Below are positions 8,793-17,699 of a stretch of 64,000 nt of DNA, piece by piece. Under the pieces are notes generated by a model that did not search any database, was not told where the DNA came from, and worked only from the letters and a program-made list of their open reading frames with translations. A program made the position numbers and the translations under genes. This stretch comes from Nitrospirota bacterium. Its GTDB lineage: Bacteria; Nitrospirota_A; Leptospirillia; Leptospirillales; Leptospirillaceae. Within the stretch, counting starts at the first letter, position 1. Each line of letters begins with the position of its first letter. The stretch spans positions 1 through 64,000 of the forward strand of contig JAKCDE010000005.1 in assembly GCA_021838585.1 (NCBI GenBank), read 5' to 3'.

Positions 8793-9478
8793 GCCCGTCT
8801 CACATGCCAGTGTTCCGGGACTGGATGAACGCGACAAGGCCTGACCGGGAGGTCGAGCTCCGGCGGAAGGGAGAAAGTCTGTTCCTGCAGGGCGATTCTT
8901 CAGACTACTTCTATGTCGTGAAGGAAGGACGGATCCTCTTCGTCAAGGAAAGCCCTTTCGGGACCCCCCTCGTTCTGGAGAGGCTTCTTCCCGGGGATTT
9001 TGTTGCGGGGTTTGCCGTCATCTTCGACTTCCCGTACCCGGCCGGAGCGATCGCCGACTGTCCGTCGAAGGCCGTCGGGTACGCCAAGAAAAATCTCCAC
9101 CTCGCCCTCGAAAGGGACAGGGAGCTTCGGCGGGAGGTCAACACCGAACTTGGAGAGCGATTCAGAATGTACCAATCCCGCCTTCTTTATGCCCACATGC
9201 CGATCGAGGTCCGTCTCTCCCAGGCGCTCGTGGCGCTTTCGGGAAGGAGCCCCGACTCCGCGCCCTCCGACGCGGGCACGAAGGCTTACAGGGATTCGAT
9301 CGCCATCACGCGAACCGTGCTGGCCCAGATGTGTCTGACAACCGTTGAGACAGCCATCCGTGTCACCCGCATGTGGGAGAAGTCCGGAAAGCTGGACCTA
9401 TCCCGAAAAGGAATCATCCGGATCATCGATCCGGCCTTCTTCGAAGGGATCGTCTGCGGACATTCCCTGAGACTCTAG
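8789..9478 (+). CDS. Crp/FNR-family transcription regulator
   Basis: A 229-residue regulator. Residues about 20-115 form a cyclic-nucleotide-binding-like barrel (GESLFLQGDSSDYFYVVKEG). The C-terminal region carries a winged helix-turn-helix (TRTVLAQMCLTTVETAIRVT, then KGIIRI). There is no N-terminal cysteine cluster, so it is not a classical iron-sulfur FNR. The ATG at 8789 overlaps the stop of the preceding membrane protein gene. The ligand and regulon are unknown. Confidence 0.85.
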   Translation: MSPSHMPVFRDWMNATRPDREVELRRKGESLFLQGDSSDYFYVVKEGRILFVKESPFGTPLVLERLLPGDFVAGFAVIFDFPYPAGAIADCPSKAVGYAKKNLHLALERDRELRREVNTELGERFRMYQSRLLYAHMPIEVRLSQALVALSGRSPDSAPSDAGTKAYRDSIAITRTVLAQMCLTTVETAIRVTRMWEKSGKLDLSRKGIIRIIDPAFFEGIVCGHSLRL

Positions 9479-9483
9479 ATCCC

Positions 9484-9654
9484 TTAGCCCTCCTCAGGAC
9501 CATACTCTCCGCCGTTGCAGGCCACGCATATGAAATCCCCGTCCAGCCAGCGCATCGGCTTCCCGCACACAGGACACGCTTTTTTCTTCATGGTTTCAAG
9601 TGTCATGTCGTCCTGGACATCGATGTCTTTCTTTCGGGGTTTCCCGCTGGTCAT
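9484..9654 (-). CDS. Small zinc-ribbon protein
   Basis: A 56-residue protein with two CxxC pairs (CPVCGKPM and CVACNG) spaced as in a rubredoxin-like zinc ribbon, with a charged N-terminus. GGAGGG lies 7 bases before the ATG at 9654; the ATG at 9669 is the alternative. Such proteins occur alone in many bacteria and have no assigned role. It is convergent with the Crp/FNR gene. Confidence 0.7.
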   Translation of the reverse strand: MTSGKPRKKDIDVQDDMTLETMKKKACPVCGKPMRWLDGDFICVACNGGEYGPEEG

Positions 9655-9704
9655 GGCCGCGCCCTCCATTGGATGATGGATTAATACTCAGGATCCGGAT
9701 GTCC

Positions 9705-11384
9705 TTATTGTACCTCTTCCCGAAGAATTTTGTCTTTGAAGTGCGCCCCGAGGAGACGGGTCAGGTTCTCCCTCTCCCGTTCGGGCCGGTATCGGGGAGG
9801 CCCGGAGGAGGTCGTCGAAAGGGCCAAGGCGGGGTCTTTTTTTTCAGGGGATCCGGGAATCAGGAGAGCGGCGCAAAAAAGGAAAAGGAGGAGAGGCGCG
9901 GAGCGCCGAATGGATGGTCGGGAGGAAATCATCAGAAGAAAGATCGCAAGATAGAACAAGAGGACCAGAAGCGGGTTTGCCCTGGGAAGCGTCAGGGCGC
10001 TTCCGGGAAGGGAGGCGAAGCCGGCGGCCAGGCCGAGGACGGCATGGGAGAGGGCTCCGGTCAGCAGAACAAGAACCCAGGGAGTATGGGGGAGGAGCAT
10101 TCTCAGGAAAAGATCGAAAAAACCCAGGGGAAGGAGCAGGTCCCCCGCGATCGGGACGAGGACGGGATTGGCCACGATCCCGGCAGGACTTGCGGTCCTG
10201 AAGACAAGGGCCAGGAGCGGGGTGGTGAAGAGCGTGATCAGGATCCCGGAGCGAAAGGATTGAAGAGGGGAATCGAATCCTTTCCCATTTTTGTTTTTTT
10301 CCGCCAGCGGGCTCTGCCTCAGGATCAGTGCCCAAAGGGCCAGGAGGGACAGGATAAAGGACAGGGAGCGGGCCAGGGAGGGCATGAAGGCCAGCATGAT
10401 GATGGTGGAAAGGCCCAGTATCTCCGGGAAGGAAAGGTCGACAAAGACTATCTTCAGGACGGCCAGGAGCCCGAAGGCGAGAAATGCCCGGACAGCGGCG
10501 GGCGGGAGACCGATCATCACGGTGTAGAGTCCCAGGAGGGGAAGCGTCGGGACAAGGAGAAGCCGCGATAGGGGAAATCGGACCGAGAGGGTCCGGAGAA
10601 GGGTGAGCGGCAGGATCCGGAGGATCAGCAGAAAAGCGCCTCCCAGGAAGAGTGCCAGGAGCGTCATGTGTTCCCCCGAAACGGACAGGAGATGGGAAAC
10701 CCCCGCTTTCCGGAAATCCGACAGGGAGTCTGGTGAAAGGAACCGGGTGTCCGAAAGTACGAGGGCCGCGAGGAGACCGGCCGTGTCGGCGGGGTAGTCG
10801 TCTCTGAGGGAGAGGGAAAGGTTTTCCGACAGAGCCGCGATTTTCCGGAAGAATCGGCTGGCGGGAGAGGTTCCCGGATAGAACGTGAGAGGGCTTGCCT
10901 CATCGATCCGGTAGGCGCCGCTTGCGTGGGCTACGGGAAAGCCATCGGGAGGAAGCCGCAAAGGAGTCACCTCTCCCGCCAGACAGTCTCCCCGGACGAG
11001 CGGATCGAGCGGCAGACGGCCCTCCGGAATGAAGATGCGAATGCGTTCTGATCCGGATCCTGGCAGGGCTTGCGCGATCCCGGCGACCCATACCCCTCCT
11101 TTGGCCGGGTCGGGTATGGCGTCAAGACACGTCTCGATGAGCCGTGGCCTTCGTTCGTGTGGGGATGGGGTGGCCGGAGACAGGATGAAGATGCCGCCCA
11201 GAAAGCTTCCGGACAGAAAAAGGGCGAGGAGCCCTGAGGATGAGGAAAGATTCGAGAGCATCAGGAGGAAAAAGAGGACCCCGAGCAGGAAAAGCGTCGA
11301 GACAGGAAAAAACGGGAAGAAGGCGGAAAGGAAAAGGCCCGCCGTGGTCGCGACAGAAGCGGGAAAACAGTCTCGTATCGTCAA
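9705..11384 (-). CDS. comEC: ComEC/Rec2-type DNA uptake protein, short form
   Basis: Inner-membrane channel for single-stranded DNA uptake in natural competence. The 559-residue protein has N-terminal hydrophobic spans, an OB-like soluble segment and then the Competence domain with its signature FRKAGVSHLLSVSGEHMTLL and many further spans. The C-terminal metallo-beta-lactamase-like domain found in full ComEC (about 750 residues) is missing; the chain ends about 60 residues after the last span. The apparent start is TTG with no clear ribosome binding site, so the first residues are uncertain. It follows glmM by 19 bases. Confidence 0.85.
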   Translation of the reverse strand: MTIRDCFPASVATTAGLFLSAFFPFFPVSTLFLLGVLFFLLMLSNLSSSSGLLALFLSGSFLGGIFILSPATPSPHERRPRLIETCLDAIPDPAKGGVWVAGIAQALPGSGSERIRIFIPEGRLPLDPLVRGDCLAGEVTPLRLPPDGFPVAHASGAYRIDEASPLTFYPGTSPASRFFRKIAALSENLSLSLRDDYPADTAGLLAALVLSDTRFLSPDSLSDFRKAGVSHLLSVSGEHMTLLALFLGGAFLLILRILPLTLLRTLSVRFPLSRLLLVPTLPLLGLYTVMIGLPPAAVRAFLAFGLLAVLKIVFVDLSFPEILGLSTIIMLAFMPSLARSLSFILSLLALWALILRQSPLAEKNKNGKGFDSPLQSFRSGILITLFTTPLLALVFRTASPAGIVANPVLVPIAGDLLLPLGFFDLFLRMLLPHTPWVLVLLTGALSHAVLGLAAGFASLPGSALTLPRANPLLVLLFYLAIFLLMISSRPSIRRSAPLLLFLFCAALLIPGSPEKKDPALALSTTSSGPPRYRPERERENLTRLLGAHFKDKILREEVQ

Positions 11385-11403
11385 GGCTCGGGCGGGACGA
11401 TTT

Positions 11404-12786
11404 TCAGTGGTGCGGAGAGATCTTGGCGAAATCCCGTGTGACGGCCTCCTCCAGGGACTCCATCATGCGCTCGAGCTTTTTTGTATCCGGCCCTTCCAGC
11501 ATGATGCGGATGGCCATTTCCGTTCCTGAATACCGGAGAAGAAGGCGTCCGTGTCCCTCCGAAAGCTCCCTGTCCACCTCGGCCTTTGTTTTGGCGAGAA
11601 AGGGGAGGGTGTCGATCGGGGGCTTGGAGGGGACGGGGATTGTCTTGAGCATTTGGGGATAGGGCTCCATGATGCGGGCGGCGTCATCGAGAGAAACCCC
11701 GTCAAGGGAAAGAATGGAGAGGAGCTGAAGGGTGGTGAGGAGCCCGTCTCCGGTCGAGTGAAAGTCCCTGAAAATGATATGCCCGGATTGCTCGCCCCCG
11801 AAGGAAAGCGCGAGCCGGTCCAGTTCCTCGAGAATATACCGGTCTCCGACCTGGGTTTTTCGCAGATTGATTCCATGGCTTTTCATGGATTCATCAAGGG
11901 CCAGGTTGCTCATGACAGTCGTGACGAGCGTGTCTCCGGGGAGACGTCCTTCCCTCTTCAGGAAAGGGGCGACGATCGCCATGATCCTGTCACCGTCAAG
12001 GATCTTGCCGGTGCTCGTCACGAAGACCGCCCGGTCGGCATCCCCGTCGAGCGCCACTCCGAGGTCGGATCCCGTCTCGACCACCCTTTTGGCCAGGTTC
12101 TCGGGATAGAGGGCTCCGCAATTGTCGTTGATGTTCACGCCGTCCGGAGTGTCGGCCATCGTGATGACCTCGGCTCCAAGTTCTCTGAGCGCCATCGGGG
12201 CGACCTTGTAGGCCCCGCCGTTCGCCATGTCGGCCACGATCCGGACTCCCTCGAACTTCTGTTTTCGGGGGAGGGTGTTCTTGACGAATTCGACGTAGCG
12301 CCCCTCCGCCCCGGAAAGTCGGGAGACCTTGCCGATCAGAGCTCCGGTCGGGCGAATGTGGTCGATCTCCGGATCGGTCACGAGACGCTCGATCCGGTCT
12401 TCGAGTTCGTCCGGAAGCTTCAGTCCTTCAGAGGAGAAAAACTTGATTCCGTTGTCGTCGTAGGGATTGTGTGATGCCGATATCATGATTCCCGCATCGG
12501 CGCGGAGGCTTCTGGTCAAAAAGGCAATGCCGGGGGTGGTGAAGGGACCGACCAGGATGACATTGACGCCCATCGAGGTGATCCCGGAGGTTAGCGCCAT
12601 CTCCAGCATGTAACCCGAGATCCGCGTGTCTTTTCCGATGACGATATGGTGTTCTTCTCCCGCACGGACAAAGAGATGGGCCGCCGCCCGTCCGAGACGG
12701 TATGCCATTTCCCCTGTAATCGGATGAACGTTGGCGCGTCCCCGGATTCCGTCGGTTCCGAAGAGTCTGTGATGTCCCTTGCCCAT
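11404..12786 (-). CDS. glmM: Phosphoglucosamine mutase GlmM
   Basis: Converts glucosamine-6-phosphate to glucosamine-1-phosphate on the way to UDP-N-acetylglucosamine. The 460-residue chain has the N-terminal FGTDGIRG motif, the phosphoserine loop ISASHNPYDDNG near residue 105, the metal loop DGDADR and the C-terminal phosphate-binding RYSGTE. The ATG at 12786 follows GGGAGGGAG; an ATG six codons earlier has none. It lies downstream of cdaA and cdaR, the gene order cdaA-cdaR-glmM well known from Firmicutes, where GlmM and c-di-AMP synthesis interact. Confidence 0.95.
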   Translation of the reverse strand: MGKGHHRLFGTDGIRGRANVHPITGEMAYRLGRAAAHLFVRAGEEHHIVIGKDTRISGYMLEMALTSGITSMGVNVILVGPFTTPGIAFLTRSLRADAGIMISASHNPYDDNGIKFFSSEGLKLPDELEDRIERLVTDPEIDHIRPTGALIGKVSRLSGAEGRYVEFVKNTLPRKQKFEGVRIVADMANGGAYKVAPMALRELGAEVITMADTPDGVNINDNCGALYPENLAKRVVETGSDLGVALDGDADRAVFVTSTGKILDGDRIMAIVAPFLKREGRLPGDTLVTTVMSNLALDESMKSHGINLRKTQVGDRYILEELDRLALSFGGEQSGHIIFRDFHSTGDGLLTTLQLLSILSLDGVSLDDAARIMEPYPQMLKTIPVPSKPPIDTLPFLAKTKAEVDRELSEGHGRLLLRYSGTEMAIRIMLEGPDTKKLERMMESLEEAVTRDFAKISPHH

Positions 12787-12858
12787 GCTCCCTCCCTCTT
12801 TCATGGTCTGATTTTTGCAATCATAACAGAAATTCCCTCGAGGCCAAAGGCTAAAAGG

Positions 12859-13551
12859 CTATCGTTCTTTCGTCGGAGCAAGCGGGCCGGTATGGGTGAT
12901 CTCGATGGAGACGCTCAACGGAGTAAGAAGCCTGATATGGGCATTGTCGGGAATGGCGATTGGGACGCTGAAGGTCTGAGGATGATTTCCGGAGAGAAGA
13001 GAAAGCTCGATCGGGCGGGTTTTCAGAAAATGAATGGAGGCCAGTTCGGCCTTGTCCCCTTCGATCAGGGCATGATCAGGAATCAACCGAACCCGAAGCG
13101 GAGCAATCCTGTGGCGGGTTTCCCCGATGAAAAGCGGCAAGATGCGGATCATCTTCCGGGAAAGAGGCATAAGTTCGAGTGACACCTTTTCAGGGACGAA
13201 GCGGACGACGGAAACCCCCGTGGGAAGGGACAGGGTTGCCCTGTCGAGACGAAGGGTCCTGAGGCCCGGACCCAGAGAACGGCCATCAAGGATGATCGAA
13301 AGGTTTTCCGGGTGAATCTGTCCTCCGAAGCCTGGCGGTCCCTCCAGAGTGAGTGTGACGCGGTCCGGAAGGGATTTTAGCAGCTCGAGATGCGGCGGGA
13401 GCTTGACGACGGTGACGGGGACGGTCAGTGAAAAATATTCCCGACCTGGCCTGCTGATGTGGAACCAGAGTGCCAGCGACAGGACCAATGCCAGGATCTT
13501 GAGAGGAAGGTTCCTCTCAAGGGATCGCCGAAAAGAGTCCCATCGGATCAC
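12859..13551 (-). CDS. cdaR: YbbR-domain protein CdaR
   Basis: A 230-residue protein with one N-terminal membrane span (LKILALVLSLALWFHI) and an extracytoplasmic region of YbbR-type beta repeats. CdaR-type proteins modulate the diadenylate cyclase CdaA encoded just upstream. The start is GTG at 13551, preceded by GAGGAA, and overlaps the cdaA stop by four bases. Its position between cdaA and glmM supports the assignment. Confidence 0.85.
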   Translation of the reverse strand: MIRWDSFRRSLERNLPLKILALVLSLALWFHISRPGREYFSLTVPVTVVKLPPHLELLKSLPDRVTLTLEGPPGFGGQIHPENLSIILDGRSLGPGLRTLRLDRATLSLPTGVSVVRFVPEKVSLELMPLSRKMIRILPLFIGETRHRIAPLRVRLIPDHALIEGDKAELASIHFLKTRPIELSLLSGNHPQTFSVPIAIPDNAHIRLLTPLSVSIEITHTGPLAPTKER

Positions 13552-14426
13552 GGTCGGTTCCTCGATGAGGGTCTGACGGACTTCATGAATTCAGAAAGTC
13601 CGGGGATGAGGGAGATCGACGAATAGAAGCGTTTTCGCAGGGATTGCATTCTCCGGTTTTTGGGGAGTCGGGCTTCTTTCCGGAAAAGTCGTGTGAGAGT
13701 CTGTCGCAGAAGGATCATGTCCGTCTGCGGTGTGACGCGTCCTGCGACGACAAGGGAGATCTGGGAAGTTTCCTCGGAAACGACGAGGGCGACGGCATCG
13801 GTCTCCTCAGTAATGCCGATGGCCGCCCGATGGCGGGTTCCGTATTGCCGGGAGAGATCGGAAGAGAGGGATATCGGCAAAAAGCAGCCCGCCGTCGAGA
13901 TTCTGTTCTTGCGGATGATGGCGGCCCCGTCGTGAATGGGAGAGTAGGGGAGAAAGAGGCTGACAAGAAGTTCGTTGGAAATGATGGCATCGAGGGGAAC
14001 TCCGACCTCGACGATCTCGGAAAGGTCGGTGTTCCTCTCGAGGACGATGATCCCCCCGATGCCGCGGCGACTGAGACTCTGGAGGGCCTTCACGAGTTCT
14101 TCGATGTCGAGCGAGGAGTCGCCCAGAGGGATACCCAGCAAGAGAGGGCTTTTCCCGACCCGGGCCAGAGCCTTGCGGATTTCAGGCTGGAAGAGGATCA
14201 ACAGTGCCAGGACGATCTGTGACCAGAAACTGGTGATCAGCCAGTTGAGAGTATAGAGCTTGAGCCATCCTGAAACGAAAAAAACCAGCAGGAAGACCAG
14301 GACCCCGATGACCATCTGGAAGGCGCGGGTTCCCCTGATGAGAAGAAGAATCTGGTAAAAGATGAACCAGACGGCCAGAATGTCGAGGATATTCCTCCAG
14401 AGGCTCCAGGAGGTCAGTTTATCCAC
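13548..14426 (-). CDS. cdaA: Diadenylate cyclase CdaA
   Basis: Makes cyclic di-AMP from two ATP. The 292-residue protein has N-terminal membrane helices (about residues 8-80) followed by a DisA_N domain with the catalytic IHDGAAII and RHRAAIGITEETDA motifs (DGA and RHR). The longer frame to 14582 overlaps folP and is not CdaA-like; GTG at 14426, with GGGAG 6 bases upstream, gives the expected membrane start [10 protein letters not shown]. It overlaps the folP stop by eight bases. Confidence 0.93.
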   Translation of the reverse strand: MDKLTSWSLWRNILDILAVWFIFYQILLLIRGTRAFQMVIGVLVFLLVFFVSGWLKLYTLNWLITSFWSQIVLALLILFQPEIRKALARVGKSPLLLGIPLGDSSLDIEELVKALQSLSRRGIGGIIVLERNTDLSEIVEVGVPLDAIISNELLVSLFLPYSPIHDGAAIIRKNRISTAGCFLPISLSSDLSRQYGTRHRAAIGITEETDAVALVVSEETSQISLVVAGRVTPQTDMILLRQTLTRLFRKEARLPKNRRMQSLRKRFYSSISLIPGLSEFMKSVRPSSRNRP

Positions 14427-15270
14427 CGCCGCTCCCTTGGATGGACTGGAGAACGCGACGGACCTGGAAGGCGATATCGGGACGGTGGGTCCTGAACAGC
14501 GAGGCCCCATGGAGGGTGCACCAGGCCATGACGGCGGCCGTAGGGATGTCTCGTTCCTCCGGGGAAAGGGGATGCGCCGCATCGTCCAGGAATCGCTTTC
14601 TGGACGGGGCTATCAGAAGGAGTTCCTTTCCGGAAAGGGAGTCCATGTGTCGAAGAAGGGTGAAGTTGTCTTCGGCCGTTTTTCCAAACCCCAGACCAGG
14701 ATCGAAGATAAGGCGGTCCCGCGCGATTCCGGATTGTTCCAGGCTGGATGCCCGCTCCGAAAAAAAATCCCGAACATCGGTCAAGACATCCTTGTAGAAG
14801 GGCGCGTTCTGCATCGTTTCGGGGGTTCCCTTCATGTGCATGACAACGGCCATGATCTCCGGATTGGCCCGAAGGATGGCGGAAAAGCCCGGATCTCTGA
14901 GGCCTCCGATATCGTTGATAAGGGTGGCCCCGTATGGGATGGCCTCGCGAAAAATCTCGGGACGACGCGTATCGATGGAAAGAGGGACCGGAATCCCTTC
15001 CAGGGCTTCGATGGCAGGAAAGAGTCGGGATCGTTCCTCCTCCTGGGAGATGAAACGGGAACCGGGTCGGGTGGATTCGGCCCCTATGTCGAGGATCTGG
15101 GCTCCCGCCTCGATCAATCGGAATGCCCGATCCCTCAGGGAGAAATTCCCGGACAAGAGACCGTCCCCCGAAAAAGAATCGGGGGTCATGTTGATGACCC
15201 CCATGATGAGCGGGAGACGCCCCTCCCTTCTCGCGTTTCTAAGAAGTTCCCGGAGGTCAGCCCGTGGCAT
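14419..15270 (-). CDS. folP: Dihydropteroate synthase
   Basis: Condenses p-aminobenzoate with dihydropterin pyrophosphate in folate synthesis. The 283-residue chain shows the family motifs [15 protein letters not shown] near residue 25, [16 protein letters not shown] and the late [11 protein letters not shown] with SRKRFL. It overlaps ftsH upstream and cdaA downstream, matching the common ftsH-folP-cdaA order. Confidence 0.94.
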   Translation of the reverse strand: MPRADLRELLRNARREGRLPLIMGVINMTPDSFSGDGLLSGNFSLRDRAFRLIEAGAQILDIGAESTRPGSRFISQEEERSRLFPAIEALEGIPVPLSIDTRRPEIFREAIPYGATLINDIGGLRDPGFSAILRANPEIMAVVMHMKGTPETMQNAPFYKDVLTDVRDFFSERASSLEQSGIARDRLIFDPGLGFGKTAEDNFTLLRHMDSLSGKELLLIAPSRKRFLDDAAHPLSPEERDIPTAAVMAWCTLHGASLFRTHRPDIAFQVRRVLQSIQGSGGG

Positions 15271-17056
15271 TGGCCGCCTGGATGAGGGCGTCGATCTGGG
15301 GAGAATCGAGCGTTTCCTTTTCCAGGAGAGCTTCCGCGATGCTGTGCAGCGCCTTCAAATGGGTGGATATCAGGCTTTTAGCTTTGGCATAGGCATCGAA
15401 AATGATACCGCTCACCTCGCGATCGATATCGATCGCGGTTGATTCGCTGTAATCCCTGCGCTGAAACATCTCCCGCCCCAGAAATATTTCGTCGTTTTTC
15501 TGGGCGAAGGTGATGGGGCCGAGCTTGTCACTCATCCCCCATTCGCAAACCATTTTTCTCGCCAGATCGGTGGCCCGTTCAATATCGTTTCCGGCTCCAG
15601 TCGTGATGGATTTCGTCACGAGCTCTTCCGCGACCCGGCCTCCCATGAGAATGGCGATGTTGTTCAGCAGAAAGTCCTTCCCATAGGTGTACCGATCGTC
15701 GGTGGGAAGCTGCTGTGTGACGCCGAGCGCCCGGCCCCTGGGGATGATCGAGACCTTGTGAACAGGGTCCGTTCCCGGAAGGAGTTTCGCAACAAGCGTA
15801 TGGCCGGCTTCATGAAAGGCTGTCACGCGCTTTTCGTCCTCGGTGATGAGGATGGATTTGCGTTCGACCCCCATGAGGACCTTGTCCTTGGCATCTTCGA
15901 ACTCGCTCATTTCCACGACTTTTTTATCGCGGCGGGCGGCCAGGAGCGCCGCTTCGTTGACCAGGTTCGCAAGGTCGGCTCCTGAAAAGCCGGGGGTCCC
16001 ACGGGCGACCGTCTCAAGGTTGACGGAGGAGTCGAGCGGGATCTTTTTCGTGTGGACTTCGAGGATCTTGATCCGGCCCTTGAGGTCGGGTTTCCCGACA
16101 ATAATCTGTCGATCGAAGCGTCCGGGGCGGAGGAGCGCCGGGTCGAGAACGTCCGGCCTGTTGGTCGCGGCGATCAGGATGACCCCCTCATTGCTTTCGA
16201 ACCCGTCCATCTCGACGAGGAGTTGGTTCAGGGTCTGTTCGCGTTCGTCGTGGCCCCCTCCGAGGCCAGCGCCCCGGTGGCGTCCAACGGCATCGATTTC
16301 GTCGATGAAAATGATGCAGGGGGCATTTTTCTTTCCCTGTTCGAAAAGATCCCGGACGCGGGAAGCACCGACTCCGACGAACATTTCAACGAAGTCCGAG
16401 CCGCTGATATGAAAGAAGGGGACATCGGCCTCCCCCGCGATCGCCTTGGCGAGCAGGGTCTTGCCGGTCCCGGGAGGACCGACGACGAGCACGCCTTTGG
16501 GAATATGTCCACCCAGCCTCTGGAACTTGGAGGGATCCTTGAGGAATTCGACGATCTCGAAAACCTCTTCTTTCGCCTCGTCGACACCTGCAACGTCCGC
16601 AAAGGTAATCTTCTTCTTGTCCTCGGTCATCATCTTGGCCCTGGATTTTCCGAAGGACATGGCCTTGTTTCCCCCGGTCTGCATCTGCCGCATGAAAAAG
16701 ACCCAGAGAAGGACGAGGACGATGATCGGTCCCCAGGAGATGAGGAGGCTCATGTACCAGGGGCTCTCGCCGGGAGGAATGGCGATGATCCTGACATTGC
16801 GCTTCTGAAGCTCCTCGACGAGATGCGGATCGTTGGCGGCATAGGTTTGGAAATGGGATCCGTCCTTCATCACGCCATTGATATGGTTCCGCTTGATTGT
16901 CACTTCGCTGATCTGGTTCATTTCAAGCTTTGAAATGAAATCCGAGTAGATCAGGTTCTGGGATGTGGGCTGGCGGAACTGAAACATGTCAAAGACAAGA
17001 AAAACGACGATTCCGATGATCAACCAGAGGGCAAGATTCTTGTAGAACGGCTTCAT
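15257..17056 (-). CDS. ftsH: ATP-dependent membrane zinc protease FtsH
   Basis: Membrane-anchored AAA protease that degrades misassembled membrane proteins and regulators. The 599-residue chain has two membrane spans (about 9-24 and 103-123), Walker A GPPGTGKT near residue 193, Walker B IIFIDEID, the SRH region [18 protein letters not shown] and the zinc motif HEAGH. ATG 17056 and the adjacent TTG 17059 both fit AAGGAGG upstream. It is followed by folP and preceded by hpt, the same order as tilS-hpt-ftsH in many bacteria. Confidence 0.96.
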   Translation of the reverse strand: MKPFYKNLALWLIIGIVVFLVFDMFQFRQPTSQNLIYSDFISKLEMNQISEVTIKRNHINGVMKDGSHFQTYAANDPHLVEELQKRNVRIIAIPPGESPWYMSLLISWGPIIVLVLLWVFFMRQMQTGGNKAMSFGKSRAKMMTEDKKKITFADVAGVDEAKEEVFEIVEFLKDPSKFQRLGGHIPKGVLVVGPPGTGKTLLAKAIAGEADVPFFHISGSDFVEMFVGVGASRVRDLFEQGKKNAPCIIFIDEIDAVGRHRGAGLGGGHDEREQTLNQLLVEMDGFESNEGVILIAATNRPDVLDPALLRPGRFDRQIIVGKPDLKGRIKILEVHTKKIPLDSSVNLETVARGTPGFSGADLANLVNEAALLAARRDKKVVEMSEFEDAKDKVLMGVERKSILITEDEKRVTAFHEAGHTLVAKLLPGTDPVHKVSIIPRGRALGVTQQLPTDDRYTYGKDFLLNNIAILMGGRVAEELVTKSITTGAGNDIERATDLARKMVCEWGMSDKLGPITFAQKNDEIFLGREMFQRRDYSESTAIDIDREVSGIIFDAYAKAKSLISTHLKALHSIAEALLEKETLDSPQIDALIQAANATG

Positions 17057-17171
17057 CAACAGATTCCTCCTTCAAGGGGTGCGATTTCTGATTCTAGCAT
17101 GGAGCCTACCCCTCTTCAATCGGATTTTGTGAAAAATCCGGCAAGGAGAAAGGGTTCCTCGGACCCTGGGA

Positions 17172-17699
17172 TCAGGATGTCTGATCGAGGACGGCGATGA
17201 AGGGGAGAGTCCGGTACTTGTTCTTGTAATCAAGCCCGTAACCGATGACGAAACGGTTCGGAATGGAAAATCCGGTATAGTCCGGTGAAAATGAGACTTC
17301 CCTGCCTCCTGTCTTGTCGAGAAGTGCGCAAAAACGGACGCTTTCGGGATGGTGCCGGGAGAGGACATCCATGATGAGCGTGGCGGTTTTTCCGGAGTCG
17401 ACGATATCCTCGATCACCAGCACATCGGTCCCCCTCAGGTTTAGGGATGGCTCTGACAGAAGTCTGGTCGTCCCTGTTCCGTCCGCAGAAGGAGCGGAGG
17501 ATGTCATCATGAAGTCGATCTGGGCGGGAATGCCGATCGATCGCGCAAGATCGGCGGTAAAGGCGAAGGCTCCCTTCAGGATTCCGATCAGAACCAGATT
17601 CTTCCCTTCATAGTCCCGGGTTATCCTCAGGCCGAGCTCTCGAATCCGGTGGACAATTTCTTCCTGGGTAATCAGGGGTCTTCCAAAAATTTTTTCCAC
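17172..17699 (-). CDS. hpt: Hypoxanthine phosphoribosyltransferase
   Basis: Purine salvage enzyme. The 175-residue protein has the PRPP-binding motif VLVIEDIVDSGKT and the flexible-loop and C-terminal GYGLDYKNKYRTLPFIAVL segment typical of bacterial Hpt. The true start is GTG 17699, with GGGAGA 7 bases upstream; the longer frame to 17867 is a read-back into tilS. It overlaps the end of tilS by 28 bases, fitting the conserved tilS-hpt-ftsH arrangement. Confidence 0.93.
   Translation of the reverse strand: MEKIFGRPLITQEEIVHRIRELGLRITRDYEGKNLVLIGILKGAFAFTADLARSIGIPAQIDFMMTSSAPSADGTGTTRLLSEPSLNLRGTDVLVIEDIVDSGKTATLIMDVLSRHHPESVRFCALLDKTGGREVSFSPDYTGFSIPNRFVIGYGLDYKNKYRTLPFIAVLDQTS

Noticed and set aside
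9600..10571. A 323-codon plus-strand frame opposite comEC
   Set aside because: Extremely Gly/Glu/Lys-rich low-complexity text, typical of the antisense of a Leu/Phe-rich membrane protein.
11551..12474. A 307-codon plus-strand frame opposite glmM
   Set aside because: It lies entirely inside glmM on the other strand and has no recognisable domain.
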